From Stictocephala bisonia (lineage: Eukaryota > Arthropoda > Insecta > Hemiptera > Membracidae), in NCBI GenBank assembly GCA_035578905.1, contig JAQJVL010000005.1, positions 124,001 to 188,000 on the forward strand: DNA of 64,000 bases, written 5' to 3'. Both the position numbers and the translations under genes were made by a program. Below the pieces are notes generated by a model. The model ran no database searches. It worked only from the letters and a program-made list of their open reading frames with translations, and was not told the origin of the DNA. Shown piece after piece: positions 60,962 through 64,000 of this stretch; within the stretch, counting starts at the first letter, position 1; each line of letters starts with the position of its first letter.

Positions 60962-63258
60962 ATTTATATACATTTTATTCGCAGATATGGGCGGCAGACT
61001 CAGTAAGTAGCTTGGAGGAATTCACCCAGTGAGTAAAATGGCCTCTGCAGCAGCCAAGTTTTTAGGCGGTCCCTGAACTCCTGGACGTTTCCTATGTTCC
61101 TGATATTTGCTGGTAGCCTATTGTACATACGCAGCGCGAGATGGGGGAAGCTGTCTTTCCTCTTGCTGAGTCGGCAGAAGGGAATGTCTAGGTCGCCATT
61201 TCTCCGGGTGTTATAAGTGTGGAGATCACGAAGTCCGACAGATTTGCCTTTAAATTGGTCAGGCTGGAGAGAATGTACTGGCTGTAAATACTCAGCACTC
61301 CCAGTTCGATGAAAATGGGCCTGCAGTGATCTCTACCCTTGGCTGACAAAATCAGTCTAACCGCTTTCTTCTGAAGGATGAAGATATCTTTGCACCCAGT
61401 GGCATGACCCCAAATCTCCAGACCATAGCTGATGTGGCTGTGAAACATTCCGTAGTAAACTGTTAATAAGTATTGCTTAGTCAACATAGGTTTGAGTCTA
61501 CGCAGCAAATGAAGAACGCGGGCTAGCTTGATACAAATGTTATTTGTATGCCCTCTCCATGTAAGTTTTGGGTCCAAGGTAAATCCCAAGAGTTTGATAT
61601 CATGTTGTATATTAGTCAGGGGTCTGGACAGGCTACAGACCATAACTTGGGTTTTGTCCTCGTTCAAACATAGGCTATTTTCCTCAAACCACTTCTTTGC
61701 TCTGGAAAAAGTTTGATTAGACCTAAATTCTGCTTCCTCTGGAGTCCTGCCGCTGGCGTAGATTGTAGTATCATCCGCAAACAGAAGCAGGCTTCCCAGC
61801 TGGTCCAAATCATTGACTGTGATGAGGAAAAGAACCGGGCCAATAACCGAACCCTGAGGTACTCCGTACTTTACTGGTCCTGGCCTAGACTGAGCGCCCC
61901 TGACACAAAGGACTTGTTTGCGGTCAGTCAAATAAGATCTAAAAATCTGCAAAGCAGCTCCGGCCACACCATACTTCTGTAGCTTCGATATAAGTTGGTC
62001 ATGTGAAACGCAATCGAAGGCTTTACTTAGGTCGGCTAGAGTCAGGGCAACCGAATCTCCTGCCTCAAAAGATTCCAAGATGTGGTCGATCAACTCCAAA
62101 ACTGCAGTTACTGTCGAACGGGTTTTCCTGAAACCATGCTGAGATTCCGAAAACAGGCTATTAGCTTCGAAATATTCCACCAGCTGCATCTTCATCACTG
62201 TCTCAAAGACCTTGGAAAAAATTGACACTATCGAAATCGGTCTGTAACTCTCCACCTTTTCAGGATCCCCCTTCTTGAAAATTGGTACGGTTCTAGTAAC
62301 TTTTAAGATATCTGGAAAGATGCCAGCACCCAAACAAGCATTCAGGACAGCAGCCAAGGGAATGGCTATTACATTTATAACATACTTCAAAAGAAACAAC
62401 GTTCATGCCAAAGATATCCTGACTCTGAGAGTTCTTGAATTTGCCAATAATTTTTATTAAGTTTTCAGGGCTCACTTGAGACCAATGGAGGAATTCCCCA
62501 ACTTTCTTACCAGGTACTGGTACTTGAAACTGCGATATGCCAGAATTGTCCGAGGGAATGGAACCAACTATCCTGTCAACTTCACCAAGAAGATATGAGT
62601 TAAAATCATCTGGACTGGCATTACACTTTAGAGTAGGTTTAGCTTTTGTGGTACGGTTAACCAGACTCCAGGCTGCCTTGCACGGGTTTTTGGCATTCAG
62701 GATTTCCTCCATATTTGCTCGTTTCTTTGACTCATCTACCTTCTTTCTATAGGCCCTTTTAGCTCTTAAGTACATTGAATAAAATCTGTCTTTTTCTGAT
62801 TGAATATTGGCACTCTTATATCTATCATGCAGAGCAATTACAAGCTGTCTTAGTTTGGCGAGGTCATCAGTATACCAGGCTTTACTACTCGCTTTAGATT
62901 TTGGCTTTTTAGACTCCTTAAAACTGGATGAGGCTTTAGCTGGAAAGAAACTGTTAAACAACACATTAAACATGTTGAAAAAATCCAAGAAGGCCTGTTC
63001 AGGATGTGAAGATGCTGAGTGCAGAATGGGACTCCAATCTGTCTGAGATAGAGCTTCCTTAAAACTAGGAAATTTGTCATCATTAATAATCCTAATAGAT
63101 CTATTATAATTGGCACACCATGCAGGAGAATTGTCAACACTCACCACCTCCGAGAACACACTCATCAACACAGGACAATGATCGGCTATCACGGGATCCC
63201 CGATATCGACGCTGTAGGCCCACAAATTCAGGGATGTTTTATAATTAGGGAACAATAC
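60962..63258 (-). mobile_element. 5'-truncated LINE (Jockey/CR1-like)
   Basis: On the minus strand it begins inside the endonuclease (about 63255) and runs to a stop at 61000, then AATAAA (about 60980) and an A/T-rich tail with TATAAATG-like units. Five TAACC units lie 68 bases beyond its 5' side. Confidence 0.85.
61000..63255 (-). pseudogene. LINE ORF2 (endonuclease end, linker, reverse transcriptase), two frameshifts
   Basis: From 63255 the frame holds the last endonuclease motif (DPVIADHCPVL, the S/ADHxP/L block), then the linker with AWYTDDLAKLRQLV and NPCKAAWSLVNR, as far as about 62390. There the frame shifts. The next frame (to 61188) carries the RT: GIFPDILKVTRTVPIFKKG, SYRPISIVSIFSKVFE, SQHGFRKTRST, LADLSKAFDCVSHD, KYGVPQGSVIGPVLF and LLLFADDTTIYASG (catalytic FADD), then IKLLGFTLDPKLTW. 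A second shift near 61235 opens the true C-terminus in a third frame, RLPANIRNIGNVQEFRD and FYSLGEFLQATY, with a stop at 61000. The enzyme nicks DNA and primes reverse transcription. Two shifts and the missing N-terminus make this copy inactive. Confidence 0.92.
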
Positions 63259-63325
63259 CTAACCCGCCCATCTTCGTATATAGTGGTGCAGTGGAGTATT
63301 TGGGCCAAGCTCCCAACCTTCCAAG

Positions 63326-63350
63326 TAACCTAACCTAACCTAACCTAACC
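63326..63350 (-). repeat. Short telomere-type repeat, five TTAGG/TAACC units
   Basis: Five perfect copies of TAACC, equal to TTAGG on the minus strand, the usual insect telomere unit. It lies just beyond the 5' truncation point of the LINE. Confidence 0.9.
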
Positions 63351-64000
63351 CCACCTGAGCTAACGGTCGTTACTTCACTCGTTCAACAAATTTCAAAGTT
63401 CGCACAGGGTTGGCTATGGGTTTTCAGATTCTATGGGAAATTCTAAGCTAAAAATGAAAATAATATTTTTTCAATTTCCGCTTCGTTAAGCAGCTAGACG
63501 CTATTTTGTTTTTATTTCATAAAACAATTTATATCTTTCTTGTTATCTTTACGATTGTTACAAGGTAAATGGGTTAATGCTAGAAGGTAGTACTTGATCA
63601 AAAATATTTTTAAATATCTTCATTATTTTTTTAATTTATATTGATTGTTCAACAACTATATCAGGAATGTTCTCCAGAATATGATAACTAAAGTATTGTA
63701 AAGTATAATGCTTTTTATTAAAGTTGTTAGTATCTAATATGCCTAAAAACAGTAAATAAAATACAAGTTTTAGGCCTACGTATATACTGTATATATATTT
63801 TTTTAATTAGACCTAGAAGTTAAGAGTGATCACCTCTTCTTAAATAATGTTACTAAATATCAAGCAAATGTCTTCATAACAGAACAAATAAATAATTTGT
63901 TAGAGGCTAATTTAACCAGGCTGTATTATGGCCGGCAGGATGTACGTTCATGGTACTAACAAACTTTATCACCCTCTTTGTCTTACCGCGTGAAAAGAAT
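63351..64000. other. AT-rich intergenic stretch
   Basis: No gene was recognised. Confidence 0.4.

Overview
The window looks like non-coding, repeat-dense nuclear DNA from an arthropod, most likely an insect. The evidence is AT-rich sequence, many Tc1/mariner-type DNA transposons, several lineages of non-LTR retrotransposons (LINEs), a decayed Maverick/Polinton DNA polymerase, a run of about 500 N (an assembly gap), and a short TTAGG-type run, the usual insect telomere unit. A hemipteran is my guess and is not proven. No exon of a recognisable host protein-coding gene was found. The only candidate host signals are a CpG-rich promoter/5'UTR-like stretch (about 38.2-38.7 kb) and a possible small spliced transcript (23.2-23.6 kb). 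No tRNA, rRNA or CRISPR was seen.

Layout. 0.15-2.1 kb: a 17/38-bp minisatellite beside a roughly 1-kb inverted-repeat element whose end resembles the minisatellite unit. 2.9-8.6 kb: a Tc1/mariner element with a DD41D transposase, flanked by TA microsatellites and interrupted by a second element whose open transposase has DD82E spacing (Sailor-like). 8.7-11.0 kb: a 134-bp satellite of 17 copies. 11.3-16.1 kb: a composite inverted-repeat structure enclosing a 2.8-kb G-rich 36-bp minisatellite. 19-20.3 kb: a LINE tail and two minisatellites. 22.0-23.1 kb: an array of AAGGTCA-bearing 20-bp units. 23.9-29 kb: three decayed LINE fragments and the Polinton remnant with the gap. 30.4-31.7 kb: a 45-bp array. 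33.7-35.8 kb: a LINE 3' half with a structured 3' end, followed by a 239-bp palindrome. 36-44 kb: mostly unique AT-rich DNA with the promoter-like island. 44.3-46.3 kb: an 80-bp array with a homogeneous core and decayed edges. 48.0-48.9 kb: a fold-back element. 49.2-53.7 kb: a 55/63-bp two-type satellite. 56.0-57.2 kb: a 60-bp satellite. 59.8-60.3 kb: a MITE. 61.0-63.3 kb: a LINE with two frameshifts, followed by five TAACC units.

How it fits together. Nothing here forms a pathway. The window is a record of transposon insertion and tandem amplification. Ten unrelated tandem arrays cover roughly a quarter of it, and at least two lie in, or resemble the ends of, transposon terminal repeats. The only recognisable protein gene that reads through without a break is the DD82E transposase; every other recognised protein-coding piece is truncated or frameshifted. 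Long reading frames inside the satellites arise because the periods, or three times the period, are multiples of three, and they are not treated as genes.
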